From Yoonia sediminilitoris (lineage in GTDB: Bacteria; Pseudomonadota; Alphaproteobacteria; Rhodobacterales; Rhodobacteraceae), in contig NZ_QBUD01000008.1 in the NCBI RefSeq assembly GCF_003058085.1, forward strand, positions 1 through 64,000: 64,000 nucleotides of DNA, written 5' to 3'. The notes below the pieces were generated by a model, which searched no databases, was not told the DNA's origin, and worked only from the letters and a program-made list of their open reading frames with translations. Each line of letters opens with the position of its first letter. Position 1 is the first letter of the stretch. The position numbers were made by a program, and so were the translations under genes. Shown in pieces: positions 25,024-33,605 of the stretch.

Positions 25024-26199
25024 ATGGCTTGGAAAACACTCGACGATATGGATTTTGCGGGCAAGCGTGCGTTGGTGCGTGTCGATATCAACGTGCCTGT
25101 CGAAAAGGGCGAAGTCACCGACACCACCCGGATCGAGCGGATCGTGCAAACGGTTCATGATATTCAGGACAAGGGTGGTCAGGTGATCCTGATGGCGCAT
25201 TTCGGTCGCCCCAAAGGCAAGGTCGTGCCAGAGATGTCGCTGGAAATCATCGCGCCCACAGTCGCCGACATTCTGGGGGTGCCCGTCACATGGGCCAACA
25301 GCGATTTTGCCGATGCGGTCGCCGAAATGGAAGATGACGAGGTGTTGTTGCTGGAAAACCTGCGCTTCAACCCCGGCGAAGAATCCAATGACATGGGTTT
25401 TGCCAAGCGCCTTGCATCCCTTGGGGACATCTATGTGAATGATGCGTTTTCCGCCGCCCACCGCGCCCACGCCAGCACCGAAGCGATTGCGCATCTGTTG
25501 CCCTCTTGTGCGGGCCGTTTGATGGCCGAAGAACTTGGTGCACTCGAGAAGGCACTTGGCGACCCTGAACGCCCCGTGGTTGCGGTGGTCGGCGGCGCGA
25601 AAGTATCGACCAAGCTGGACCTGCTTGGCAACCTTGTGGGCAAGGTCGATCATCTGGTGATCGGTGGCGGTATGGCGAATACCTTTCTGGCAGCCCAAGG
25701 CATCAGTGTTGGCAAGTCGCTGTGCGAACATGATCTGGCCGATACCGCCCGCGATATTCTGGCCAAAGCCGATGCGGCGGGCTGTGAAATCATACTGCCC
25801 CGCGATATTGTGGTCGCCCGCCAATTCGCCCCCGGAGCTGAAAACGAAACGTTGGCGCAAGATGCTTGCCCCGAGGATGCGATGATCCTTGATGCGGGTC
25901 CGGCCACAGTGGCTTATATCGGCGAGGTTTTTGAGGCTGCCAAAACACTGGTCTGGAATGGCCCGCTTGGGGCATTTGAAATCTTTCCTTTTGATGCGGC
26001 GACCAATGCGGCAGCCCTGAAGGCGGCGGAATTGTCCAAGGCAGGCAGGCTGATTTCGGTTGCAGGTGGCGGCGATACTGTGGCGGCGCTCAATCAGGCA
26101 GGAGCTGCGGCGGATTTCACCTATATATCAACTGCGGGTGGCGCGTTCCTTGAGTGGATGGAGGGCAAGACCCTGCCGGGTGTCGCCGCGCTCGGGTAG
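25024..26199 (+). CDS. pgk: Phosphoglycerate kinase
   Basis: This 391-residue enzyme catalyses ADP + 1,3-bisphosphoglycerate to ATP + 3-phosphoglycerate. It has the PGK signature [15 protein letters not shown], the substrate Arg loop [21 protein letters not shown], the ATP-site glycines [13 protein letters not shown], and the C-terminal [11 protein letters not shown]. The start at 25024 is preceded by a GGGGG site, and frames further upstream lack family residues. It is followed on the same strand by the class I aldolase gene. Confidence 0.97.
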   Translation: MAWKTLDDMDFAGKRALVRVDINVPVEKGEVTDTTRIERIVQTVHDIQDKGGQVILMAHFGRPKGKVVPEMSLEIIAPTVADILGVPVTWANSDFADAVAEMEDDEVLLLENLRFNPGEESNDMGFAKRLASLGDIYVNDAFSAAHRAHASTEAIAHLLPSCAGRLMAEELGALEKALGDPERPVVAVVGGAKVSTKLDLLGNLVGKVDHLVIGGGMANTFLAAQGISVGKSLCEHDLADTARDILAKADAAGCEIILPRDIVVARQFAPGAENETLAQDACPEDAMILDAGPATVAYIGEVFEAAKTLVWNGPLGAFEIFPFDAATNAAALKAAELSKAGRLISVAGGGDTVAALNQAGAAADFTYISTAGGAFLEWMEGKTLPGVAALG

Positions 26200-26372
26200 A
26201 CCATCCGCCCCTACAGGGGTTGCGAGTCTTGTGGTCACGCAATCCCTTGCGATGCAGGGTTTTCCGCGAGTTAGCGCAAACAGTTAGCGCCATCATATTT
26301 GCATCACAAAAATCAGTCCCTTATGCCAGAACTGAGGGGCTCGAGCCCGGGAAATTTGGGAAGGTGTATTTG

Positions 26373-27266
26373 ATGTCGCAACAGGAACAGGCCGAACAAG
26401 TCCGTCATGGCAAGGGATTCATCGCAGCTTTGGACCAAAGCGGCGGATCGACCCCAAAGGCATTGGCCGCCTACGGTGTCTCTTCAGATGCCTATGCCAA
26501 CGATGCACAAATGTTCGACCTGATCCATGAAATGCGCAGCCGGATCGTGAATGCGCCTGCCTTTACCGGCGACAAGATCGTCGGTGCCATCCTGTTTGAA
26601 ATGACGATGGACCGCGAAATCAACGGCAAACCGTCGGCCCGGTATTTGTGGGAAGACCGCCATGTCGTGCCTTTCCTCAAGATCGACAAGGGGTTGCTGG
26701 ACGAAGCCGACGGCGTGCAACTGATGAAACCGTTGGACCATCTTGACGCACTGCTGCCGCGGGCCGTGGAACATGGCATATTCGGCACCAAAGAGCGGTC
26801 GGTCATCAATGCCGCCAACCCTGCGGGCATCGCCGCAATTGTTGCCCAGCAGTTCGAAGTGGGTCAGAAAGTCATCAGCCACGGGCTCGTCCCCATTCTT
26901 GAGCCCGAGATCAACATCAACATGCCAGACAAGGCGCAGGCCGAAGAAATGCTGCGTGACGAAATACTGGCACAGCTCGACAAGCTCGGCGCGGACGACA
27001 ACGTGATGCTCAAGCTGACGCTGCCAGCGCAGGCCAACATCTATCAGCCTTTGGTTGACCACCCCAAGGTCATGCGCGTCGTCGCCCTGTCCGGCGGCTA
27101 CAGCCGCGCCGAAGCCAACGCGAAGCTGGCCCGGAACAAGGGGGTCATCGCAAGCTTTTCGCGGGCATTGACCGAAGGTCTGTCTGCCGACCAAAGCGAT
27201 GCAGACTTCAACGCCACCATCGCCAAGACCATTGATGAGGTCTATGCCGCATCGGTTGCAGGATAA
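26373..27266 (+). CDS. fda: Fructose-bisphosphate aldolase, class I
   Basis: This 297-residue protein matches the short bacterial class I (Schiff-base) aldolases. It has [17 protein letters not shown] at the N-terminus, [12 protein letters not shown], and [10 protein letters not shown] with a conserved Lys. [10 protein letters not shown] and the phosphate-loop segment [13 protein letters not shown] follow. It cleaves fructose-1,6-bisphosphate in glycolysis or gluconeogenesis. The start at 26373 is the first Met giving a family-like N-terminus. Its position next to pgk fits a glycolytic cluster. Confidence 0.94.
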   Translation: MSQQEQAEQVRHGKGFIAALDQSGGSTPKALAAYGVSSDAYANDAQMFDLIHEMRSRIVNAPAFTGDKIVGAILFEMTMDREINGKPSARYLWEDRHVVPFLKIDKGLLDEADGVQLMKPLDHLDALLPRAVEHGIFGTKERSVINAANPAGIAAIVAQQFEVGQKVISHGLVPILEPEININMPDKAQAEEMLRDEILAQLDKLGADDNVMLKLTLPAQANIYQPLVDHPKVMRVVALSGGYSRAEANAKLARNKGVIASFSRALTEGLSADQSDADFNATIAKTIDEVYAASVAG

Positions 27267-27362
27267 TCTCCACGTATCGACTTTTTGGGATTCCCTTCGT
27301 GCACCATTTGTGCGATTCTGCCGCAAACCGGTCCGCCAGAGACGACCTGAGAGGCAAAGCAG

Positions 27363-27662
27363 ATGTTGCGACGTAACCGCCCGGCGATGGGTGCTGTGTT
27401 TTATTTTCTTGGTACCCTGATGCTGGGTCTCTATTTCACCTTCGCAGCTGTGCAAGGTGACTACGGGCTCTTCAAGCGGATCGAAGTGCGCGCCGAAGGG
27501 GCCGCATTGCAGGACGAACTGGCGGATTTACAGGCAGAGGTCGCGCGGATGGAAAATCTGACAACGCGGCTTTCTGACAGTTACCTTGATCTTGATCTGC
27601 TGGACGAGCAGGCCCGCGATGTTCTGGGCCTGATCCGCGCCGATGAAATTGTGATCCGGTAG
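27363..27662 (+). CDS. FtsB/DivIC-type septum formation initiator
   Basis: This 99-residue bitopic protein has a short cytoplasmic basic N-terminus and one transmembrane helix (residues 10-30). A coiled coil follows (about residues 40-65; LQDELADLQAEVARMENLTTRL as a heptad-like run), then the conserved tail DLDLLDEQARDVLGLI. FtsB bridges FtsL and FtsQ in the divisome. The location just before pdhA is common in alphaproteobacteria. Its AGAGGCAAAGCAG leader gives a plausible binding site. Confidence 0.9.
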   Translation: MLRRNRPAMGAVFYFLGTLMLGLYFTFAAVQGDYGLFKRIEVRAEGAALQDELADLQAEVARMENLTTRLSDSYLDLDLLDEQARDVLGLIRADEIVIR

Positions 27663-27853
27663 TGCCCGTTTCGACGGGCATCCAGACTTTGCAGCAAACC
27701 GAAAAGTAGGGCACAAGCATGTCTTGCATTTGGACCGCCATTTGCCTGCTTCACCCATCCGCTGCCTTGCCTTTTGCGCAGAACGGCTATGCAGGCAGCA
27801 ATTGCCCAACCTTGGATTGACTCTCGCAAAGTCAAACGGCATGCTTTAAGAAA

Positions 27854-27871
27854 TAGTTTAACGCTAAACTA
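27854..27871. promoter_or_regulatory. 18-bp palindrome upstream of pdhA
   Basis: TAGTTTA-ACGC-TAAACTA is a perfect 7-bp inverted repeat with a 4-base centre, ending 25 bp before the pdhA ATG, in an otherwise AT-enriched gap. It has the size of a dimeric-regulator operator. The regulator is not identifiable here. Confidence 0.55.
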
Positions 27872-27896
27872 ATTTTCATGCGCTGGAGGAATACAG

Positions 27897-28907
27897 ATGC
27901 CACCAAAAAAAGCCGCCGCAAAACCCAATGTCTCGGCCGAGGAGTTACTGGGCCATTACCGTGAAATGCTCTTGATCCGCAGGTTCGAAGAAAAGGCAGG
28001 CCAGCTTTACGGCATGGGCCTGATCGGCGGCTTCTGCCACCTGTATATCGGTCAGGAAGCGGTTGTTGTCGGGCTTGAGGCCGCCGCTGACGAAGGTGAC
28101 AAACGTGTCACATCCTACCGCGATCATGGCCACATGCTGGCCTGCGGCATGGACCCAAAAGGGATCATGGCCGAACTGACCGGGCGCGACGGCGGGTTTT
28201 CAAAGGGCAAGGGCGGCTCCATGCATATGTTCTCGAAAGAGAAACATTTCTATGGTGGCCACGGCATCGTGGCGGCTCAGGTGCCACTGGGTGCCGGACT
28301 GGCCTTTTCCGACAAATACCGTGGCAACGACCGGGTGACATTCACTTATTTCGGTGACGGTGCCGCCAACCAGGGCCAAGTCTACGAGACCTACAACATG
28401 GCCGAGCTGTGGGATTTGCCCGTCGTTTTTGTCATTGAAAACAACCAGTACGCCATGGGCACATCTGTCAAGCGCTCGACGAAATCACCATCTCTGTGGG
28501 AACGTGGGGCAGCCTATGGCATACCGGGGGAAGAGGTCGACGGGATGAACGTTCTGGCGGTCAAAGAGGCTGGTGAGCGCGCTGTCGCGCACTGCCGCGC
28601 GGGCAAAGGCCCCTATATTCTTGAGGTCAAAACCTATCGCTATCGCGGCCACTCCATGTCGGACCCGGCGAAATACCGCACCCGCGAAGAGGTCCAGAAA
28701 ATGCGCGATGAGCGTGACCCGATTGAACAGGTCCGCGACATGCTGCTGACGGGCAAACACGCCAGCGACGAGGACCTCAAGGCGATCGACAAGGAGATCA
28801 AGGCCATCGTCAATGAGGCGGCCGAATTCTCCAAGGAAAGCCCTGAGCCCGCGTTGGAAGAGCTTTGGACAGACATTTACGCCACAGAAATCCCGCAGGA
28901 GGCTTGA
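27897..28907 (+). CDS. pdhA: Pyruvate dehydrogenase E1 component, alpha subunit
   Basis: This 336-residue subunit of the alpha2beta2 E1 carries the ThDP-binding motif GDGAANQGQVYETYNMA near residue 155, ending in NNQYAMGT. The phosphorylation-loop-like RYRGHSMSDPAKYRT lies near residue 250. With E1-beta and E2 it converts pyruvate to acetyl-CoA. GGAGG lies 8 bases before the start, and pdhB follows after 3 bp. Confidence 0.97.
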   Translation: MPPKKAAAKPNVSAEELLGHYREMLLIRRFEEKAGQLYGMGLIGGFCHLYIGQEAVVVGLEAAADEGDKRVTSYRDHGHMLACGMDPKGIMAELTGRDGGFSKGKGGSMHMFSKEKHFYGGHGIVAAQVPLGAGLAFSDKYRGNDRVTFTYFGDGAANQGQVYETYNMAELWDLPVVFVIENNQYAMGTSVKRSTKSPSLWERGAAYGIPGEEVDGMNVLAVKEAGERAVAHCRAGKGPYILEVKTYRYRGHSMSDPAKYRTREEVQKMRDERDPIEQVRDMLLTGKHASDEDLKAIDKEIKAIVNEAAEFSKESPEPALEELWTDIYATEIPQEA

Positions 28908-28910
28908 GCC

Positions 28911-30272
28911 ATGGCAACCGAAATTCTTATGCCCGCCCTGTCCCCCACCATGGAAGAAGGCACTTTGGCCAAATGGCTGGTCAAGGAAGGCGACACCGTA
29001 TCATCCGGCGACATCATGGCCGAGATTGAAACCGACAAGGCCACGATGGAGTTCGAAGCCGTTGATGAAGGCATCGTCGGCAAGATCGTGATTGCCGAAG
29101 GCACCGAAGGCGTGAAGGTCAACGACGTGATCGCCATTCTGGTCGAGGACGGTGAAGATGTGCCCGAAGCGGGCGCAGCCAAGGCCCCTGCCGAAGCAAA
29201 AGCGCCAGAACCAGAGACGGCACCCGCCGCATCAGAGGCCCCCAAGGCACCCGAAGTGGATGCGACGCCTGATTGGGACGCTGATGTTGAGGTGAAGCCA
29301 ACAACAGTCCGCGAAGCCCTGCGCGACGCCATGGCCGAGGAAATGCGCCGCGATGGTGACGTGTTCCTGATGGGAGAAGAGGTCGCCGAATATCAGGGTG
29401 CCTACAAAATTTCCCAAGGCCTGCTGGATGAGTTTGGCGCCAAGCGTGTGATCGACACGCCAATCACCGAACATGGCTTTGCCGGGATCGCAACCGGCGC
29501 CGCATTTGGCGGGTTGAAGCCTATCGTGGAATTCATGACATTCAACTTCGCCATGCAAGCCATTGATCACATTATCAACTCTGCCGCAAAGACACTTTAT
29601 ATGTCTGGCGGTCAGATGGGTGCGCCGATGGTTTTCCGCGGCCCGAACGGTGCTGCCGCCCGCGTGGGTGCCCAGCACAGTCAGGATTACGCCGCATGGT
29701 ACATGCAGATACCGGGCCTGAAGGTTGTGATGCCCTACTCTGCCTCTGATGCAAAAGGGTTGATGAAAACCGCGATCCGCGACCCCAACCCGGTGATTTT
29801 CCTCGAGAACGAAATTCTCTACGGCAAGTCATTCGATGTGCCAGTCATGGATGATTTCACCATTCCATTTGGTAAAGCCAAGATTGAGCGCGCCGGTGAT
29901 GATGTGACTATCGTCAGTTTCGGGATCGGCATGACATACGCCCTGCAAGCGGCTGAAAAGCTCGCTGAGGATGGCATCAATGCCGAGGTTATCAACCTGC
30001 GCACCCTGCGCCCGATGGACACAGAAACCATCCTTGCATCTGTGCGCAAGACCAACCGCTGCGTGACCGTCGAAGAAGGCTGGCCACAAGGCAGCGTCGG
30101 TGGCTACATCAGTTCGGTCATCATGCAGGAAGCTTTTGATTATCTCGACGCCCCCGTCATCACATGCACCGGCAAGGACGTGCCGATGCCCTATGCCGCC
30201 AACCTTGAAAAGCATGCCTTGCTGACCGCAGACGAAGTGGTCGACGCCTGCAAAAAAGTCACCTACCGGTAA
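28911..30272 (+). CDS. pdhB: Pyruvate dehydrogenase E1 component, beta subunit with N-terminal lipoyl domain
   Basis: This 453-residue protein begins with a complete biotinyl-lipoyl domain (residues 1-77; lipoyl lysine in [17 protein letters not shown] near residue 43). A Pro/Ala linker follows, then the E1-beta body ([40 protein letters not shown]-terminal [13 protein letters not shown]). The added lipoyl domain on E1-beta is characteristic of alphaproteobacterial PDH. The lipoyl domain is nearly identical to that of E2 downstream, suggesting duplication with ongoing homogenisation. Confidence 0.97.
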   Translation: MATEILMPALSPTMEEGTLAKWLVKEGDTVSSGDIMAEIETDKATMEFEAVDEGIVGKIVIAEGTEGVKVNDVIAILVEDGEDVPEAGAAKAPAEAKAPEPETAPAASEAPKAPEVDATPDWDADVEVKPTTVREALRDAMAEEMRRDGDVFLMGEEVAEYQGAYKISQGLLDEFGAKRVIDTPITEHGFAGIATGAAFGGLKPIVEFMTFNFAMQAIDHIINSAAKTLYMSGGQMGAPMVFRGPNGAAARVGAQHSQDYAAWYMQIPGLKVVMPYSASDAKGLMKTAIRDPNPVIFLENEILYGKSFDVPVMDDFTIPFGKAKIERAGDDVTIVSFGIGMTYALQAAEKLAEDGINAEVINLRTLRPMDTETILASVRKTNRCVTVEEGWPQGSVGGYISSVIMQEAFDYLDAPVITCTGKDVPMPYAANLEKHALLTADEVVDACKKVTYR

Positions 30273-30284
30273 GGAGAGAGCGCT

Positions 30285-31589
30285 ATGCCCACAGAAATCC
30301 TGATGCCCGCCCTGTCCCCCACAATGGAGGAAGGCACGCTTGCCAAATGGCACGTCAAAGAGGGCGACACCGTCTCCTCTGGTGATATAATGGCCGAAAT
30401 CGAGACGGACAAAGCCACCATGGAATTCGAAGCCGTGGACGAAGGTGTGATGGGCAAGATCCTGATCGCTGAGGGCACCGAGGGTGTGAAAGTCAATGAC
30501 GTCATCGCTGTGCTGCTGGAAGAAGGCGAAAGCGCCGATGATATTGGCGAAACATCCGCACCCGCTCCGGCGGCGCAGCCCGCCGCGGCTGCGGAGGCGG
30601 CTCCCGCAGGGGGCTCCGACAAGGCCGCACCACCGGCACCCGCCGCCCCGGTCAAAGATGGCAACCGCATCTTTGCAACCCCGCTTGCGCGGCGGATCGC
30701 GGCGGACAAGGGGCTTGATCTGGCCGAGATCACAGGGTCGGGCCCGCATGGCCGTATCATCAAGGCCGACGTCGAAAACGCAAAACCCGGCGCAAAAACG
30801 GCCGACGCGTCCGCTGCTGCGCCAAAGGCAGAAGCGCCAGCCGCTGCCATGGCCGCGGGCCCCAGCACCGATGCCGTTCTGAAAACCTATGCAGACCGCC
30901 CCTTTGAAGAGGTCAAGCTGGACGGGATGCGCAAGACCATCGCCGCCCGTCTGACCGAAGCCAAACAGTCCGTGCCGCATTTCTATTTGCGCCGCGACAT
31001 CCAGCTTGACGCATTGCTCAAGTTCCGCAGCCAGTTGAACAAGCAGCTTGAGCCGCGAGGTGTAAAGCTGTCCGTCAACGATTTCATCATCAAGGCCTGT
31101 GCTTTGGCCCTGCAACAGGTTCCCGAAGCGAATGCAGTCTGGGCGGGTGATCGTACGCTGCAATTTGAAAAGTCCGATGTTGCTGTGGCCGTCGCCATCG
31201 AAGGCGGATTGTTCACGCCGGTATTGAAAGATGCGGAGATGAAGTCGCTGTCCGCCCTCTCTGCCGAGATGAAAGACCTTGCCAGCCGCGCCCGTGACCG
31301 CAAGCTTGCCCCGCATGAATATCAGGGCGGCAGTTTTGCGATTTCAAACCTTGGCATGTTCGGCATCGACAATTTCGATGCGATCATCAATCCGCCCCAC
31401 GCGGCCATCCTTGCGGTCGGTGCGGGCGTTAAGAAACCGATTGTTGGTGCCGATGGCGAACTGGCTGTTGGGACTGTGATGTCAACAACCCTGTCTGTCG
31501 ATCACCGTGTGATTGACGGCGCGCTTGGCGCGAACCTGCTACAGGCGATCAAGGACAATCTTGAAAACCCGATGACGATGCTGGCCTAA
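30285..31589 (+). CDS. pdhC: Pyruvate dehydrogenase E2 (dihydrolipoamide acetyltransferase)
   Basis: This 434-residue protein contains one lipoyl domain (residues 1-77) and an Ala/Pro-rich flexible linker. The peripheral-subunit-binding domain is near residues 125-160 ([26 protein letters not shown]). The catalytic acyltransferase core ends with the active-site DHRVIDG. It forms the core of the complex and transfers acetyl to CoA. It lies 12 bp after pdhB with AAGGAGAG before the start. No E3 (lpd) gene follows, so E3 must be encoded elsewhere. Confidence 0.97.
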   Translation: MPTEILMPALSPTMEEGTLAKWHVKEGDTVSSGDIMAEIETDKATMEFEAVDEGVMGKILIAEGTEGVKVNDVIAVLLEEGESADDIGETSAPAPAAQPAAAAEAAPAGGSDKAAPPAPAAPVKDGNRIFATPLARRIAADKGLDLAEITGSGPHGRIIKADVENAKPGAKTADASAAAPKAEAPAAAMAAGPSTDAVLKTYADRPFEEVKLDGMRKTIAARLTEAKQSVPHFYLRRDIQLDALLKFRSQLNKQLEPRGVKLSVNDFIIKACALALQQVPEANAVWAGDRTLQFEKSDVAVAVAIEGGLFTPVLKDAEMKSLSALSAEMKDLASRARDRKLAPHEYQGGSFAISNLGMFGIDNFDAIINPPHAAILAVGAGVKKPIVGADGELAVGTVMSTTLSVDHRVIDGALGANLLQAIKDNLENPMTMLA

Positions 31590-31592
31590 GGT

Positions 31593-31616
31593 CCAGTCGG
31601 TTCTGCAACCGACTGG
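31593..31616. terminator. Hairpin downstream of pdhC
   Basis: CCAGTCGGTT-ctgc-AACCGACTGG is a perfect 10-bp stem 3 nt after the pdhC stop. No T-run follows. It probably ends or protects the pdh transcript. Confidence 0.6.
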
Positions 31617-31804
31617 AAGAATTCTGGTCGGTTGCCCAAAATCCTCATATTTTCAGAATATCTGACCGACCGAGTGATAGGATTTGGTGGCGAAACAAGT
31701 GAATCTGATCGTGCTGGATGTTCTTGAGAATATTCTTGGCGGTTACGAGACCTGAACCTTGGCAGTGATGCTGTGGTTATCTTTTTGTCCAAGGGGCAAG
31801 GCGT

Positions 31805-32011
31805 ATGGCGCTATTGGCGGTTATGCTTGTGCTGTTTGGCCTGAACATCATTCTGCTGCTGCCCTGTTGGATTATCGGCGTCTGGCTCTACGGCTGGGTC
31901 AAGGCCGCGCCTGCGCTGTCGCGCGTGTCCGGCTTGATACTGACGATCCTGCCTGTCGTCATCTACGCAGGTGCCTTGTCGGCGGATGTGCCAGAGGTTT
32001 TGGGCAGGTGA
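31805..32011 (+). CDS. Small two-span membrane protein
   Basis: This 68-residue protein is almost entirely hydrophobic. It has two predicted spans (about residues 3-30 and 40-60) separated by a short WVKAAPALSRV loop. I recognise no family. Its stop overlaps the GTG start of the next gene by 4 bp (GTGA), which supports real translation and a joint function. Confidence 0.6.
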   Translation: MALLAVMLVLFGLNIILLLPCWIIGVWLYGWVKAAPALSRVSGLILTILPVVIYAGALSADVPEVLGR

Positions 32012-32400
32012 CGCTTGGCCTGATTTCGCTCGACCAACTCTATAGCTTGCGGTTCTCGGATGAATTCATCTGGAACGTCTTTCTGGCAGTGCTGACAGGC
32101 CCGCATCTGGCAGGCGTACAGGCCCTTTGCCAGACCCTACAGGGGCAAGAGAACGCACTTTCAAAAGGCGTAAGAGACGCAGCCTTTGTCAGCTTCTCCC
32201 TCTATCTGCTCCAAAATCCGGTTTTGCAGTTTCTCAAACCGATGATGTCGTCCGTCGGGAGGCTGCCATTGCCGGACCTGTCGCTGCTTGTCATGACATT
32301 GCTGCACTGTGCCCTGTTCGGCGCGGCGTTTGAAAGAACGCTCAGGCCACAGCGCGCGCTGGTTTTGCAGCTTTTCGCAGCCAGACCAAAGCGAACCTAG
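32008..32400 (+). CDS. Uncharacterised membrane-associated protein
   Basis: The 130-residue product starts at a GTG overlapping the previous stop. It contains hydrophobic stretches near residues 20-45, 65-80 and 95-115, and ends in a basic tail (LFAARPKRT). I do not recognise it. The coupling to the upstream 68-residue membrane protein is the main evidence that both are genes. Convergent with cysE. Confidence 0.5.
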   Translation: MTLGLISLDQLYSLRFSDEFIWNVFLAVLTGPHLAGVQALCQTLQGQENALSKGVRDAAFVSFSLYLLQNPVLQFLKPMMSSVGRLPLPDLSLLVMTLLHCALFGAAFERTLRPQRALVLQLFAARPKRT

Positions 32401-32427
32401 CGATCTGACGCGCGCGGGCGCAATCCG

Positions 32428-33231
32428 CTATTCGCCCAATAACTGATGCATCGCCAGCGAAGGCTGCGCACAGCCTGCTTCGCCCACGATCCGTGCGGGA
32501 ACCCCCGCAACGGTTTTCATCGGCGGGACGTCTTCCAGAACCACAGACCCGGCTGCAATCCGGCTACAATGACCAACCGTGATATTGCCCAAGACCTTTG
32601 CCCCTGCCCCGATCAGCACGCCATTGCCGATTTTGGGGTGACGATCATCATCTTCCTTGCCAGTCCCGCCAAGCGTGACGGAATGCAGCATGGACACATT
32701 GTCACCCACGACGGCCGTTTCACCGACAACAATGGAATGGGCGTGGTCAATCATGATGCCCTTCCCGATCCGCGCGGCGGGATGGATATCGACACCAAAG
32801 ATTTCGCTGACCCGCATTTGCACGAAGTAGGCAAGGTCGCGACGGTCATTTTTCCATAGCCAATGGCCCAACCGGTAGGATTGGACAGCCTGAAAGCCCT
32901 TGAAATACAACAGCGGCTGCATGAACCGGTGGCAGGCGGGATCACGATCATAGATCGCCACCAGATCAGCGCGGGCCGCTGTGGGCAAGGCTGGTGCCTC
33001 TGCATAGGCAGCGTCTGCGATCTCGCGCAAAATCTGCTCGGACATTTCGGGTGACGCAAGCTTCATCGACAAACGGTAGGCCAGCGCACGCTCAAACGTA
33101 GCGTGGTGCAGGACACCCGCATGGATCAGCCCCCCCATCAGGGGTTCATCGGCGATCGCTGTTTCCGCTTCTTCGCAGATGCGGTGCCATACGGGGTCGA
33201 TCTCGGTGAGGGATGGTTGAACTTTTGCCAT
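32428..33231 (-). CDS. cysE: Serine O-acetyltransferase
   Basis: This 267-residue enzyme makes O-acetylserine for cysteine synthesis. The N-terminal helical domain (DPVWHRICEEAETAI) is followed by a left-handed hexapeptide beta-helix. The active-site His region is DHAHSIVVGETAVVGDN. The acetyl-CoA site is in HSVTLGGTGKEDDDRHPKIG, then GVLIGAGAKVLGNI. The start at 33231 is used. A longer upstream extension has no family match. cysE next to a GTA cluster is the usual Rhodobacterales arrangement. Confidence 0.95.
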   Translation of the reverse strand: MAKVQPSLTEIDPVWHRICEEAETAIADEPLMGGLIHAGVLHHATFERALAYRLSMKLASPEMSEQILREIADAAYAEAPALPTAARADLVAIYDRDPACHRFMQPLLYFKGFQAVQSYRLGHWLWKNDRRDLAYFVQMRVSEIFGVDIHPAARIGKGIMIDHAHSIVVGETAVVGDNVSMLHSVTLGGTGKEDDDRHPKIGNGVLIGAGAKVLGNITVGHCSRIAAGSVVLEDVPPMKTVAGVPARIVGEAGCAQPSLAMHQLLGE

Positions 33232-33310
33232 GGCGCTGTTCCTCTGTCTGGAACCTTTGTGTAATCCAAATTGGCGCATTTGGCCAAGAACAAACGTGTG
33301 ATTTCTGCAA

Positions 33311-33604
33311 TCACCTTTCCTGATGGGGCTCGCTGACCAGCAATTCCTGCACAATCTGGGCGATGCAACGCAGGTGTAGCGCATCGCAGGATGCAGGTCG
33401 CGGGGCCTTGTCATGGCGCAGTGCGGCGGACATCAGGCTGCCGTCACCATATTGCGGATGCAGGCGCCGCAGTCTTTTGCGATATCGGTCAGCAGTATCC
33501 GCATCCTGCAAAATCTGCCCGATTATGCTGGCCCTGCGGTCTGCCGGGGCGCGCCTCAGGACCCGTGCTGCAATCTCGATATCTGCGAACTGAACAGGGC
33601 GCAT
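33311..33604 (-). CDS. Conserved hypothetical protein following GTA gp15
   Basis: This 97-residue protein is Arg/Ala-rich and predicted all-helical (ARVLRRAPADRRASIIGQIL near residues 12-31). It starts one base after the gp15 stop and is therefore likely part of the same transcript. I recognise no functional domain. It seems to be a small protein that travels with the GTA cluster in roseobacters. Confidence 0.65.
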   Translation of the reverse strand: MRPVQFADIEIAARVLRRAPADRRASIIGQILQDADTADRYRKRLRRLHPQYGDGSLMSAALRHDKAPRPASCDALHLRCIAQIVQELLVSEPHQER

Positions 33605-33605
33605 A

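Noticed and set aside
29829..31316. 495-codon open frame antisense to pdhB/pdhC
   Set aside because: A shadow of two well-supported genes; it spans their junction and shows no domain or binding site.
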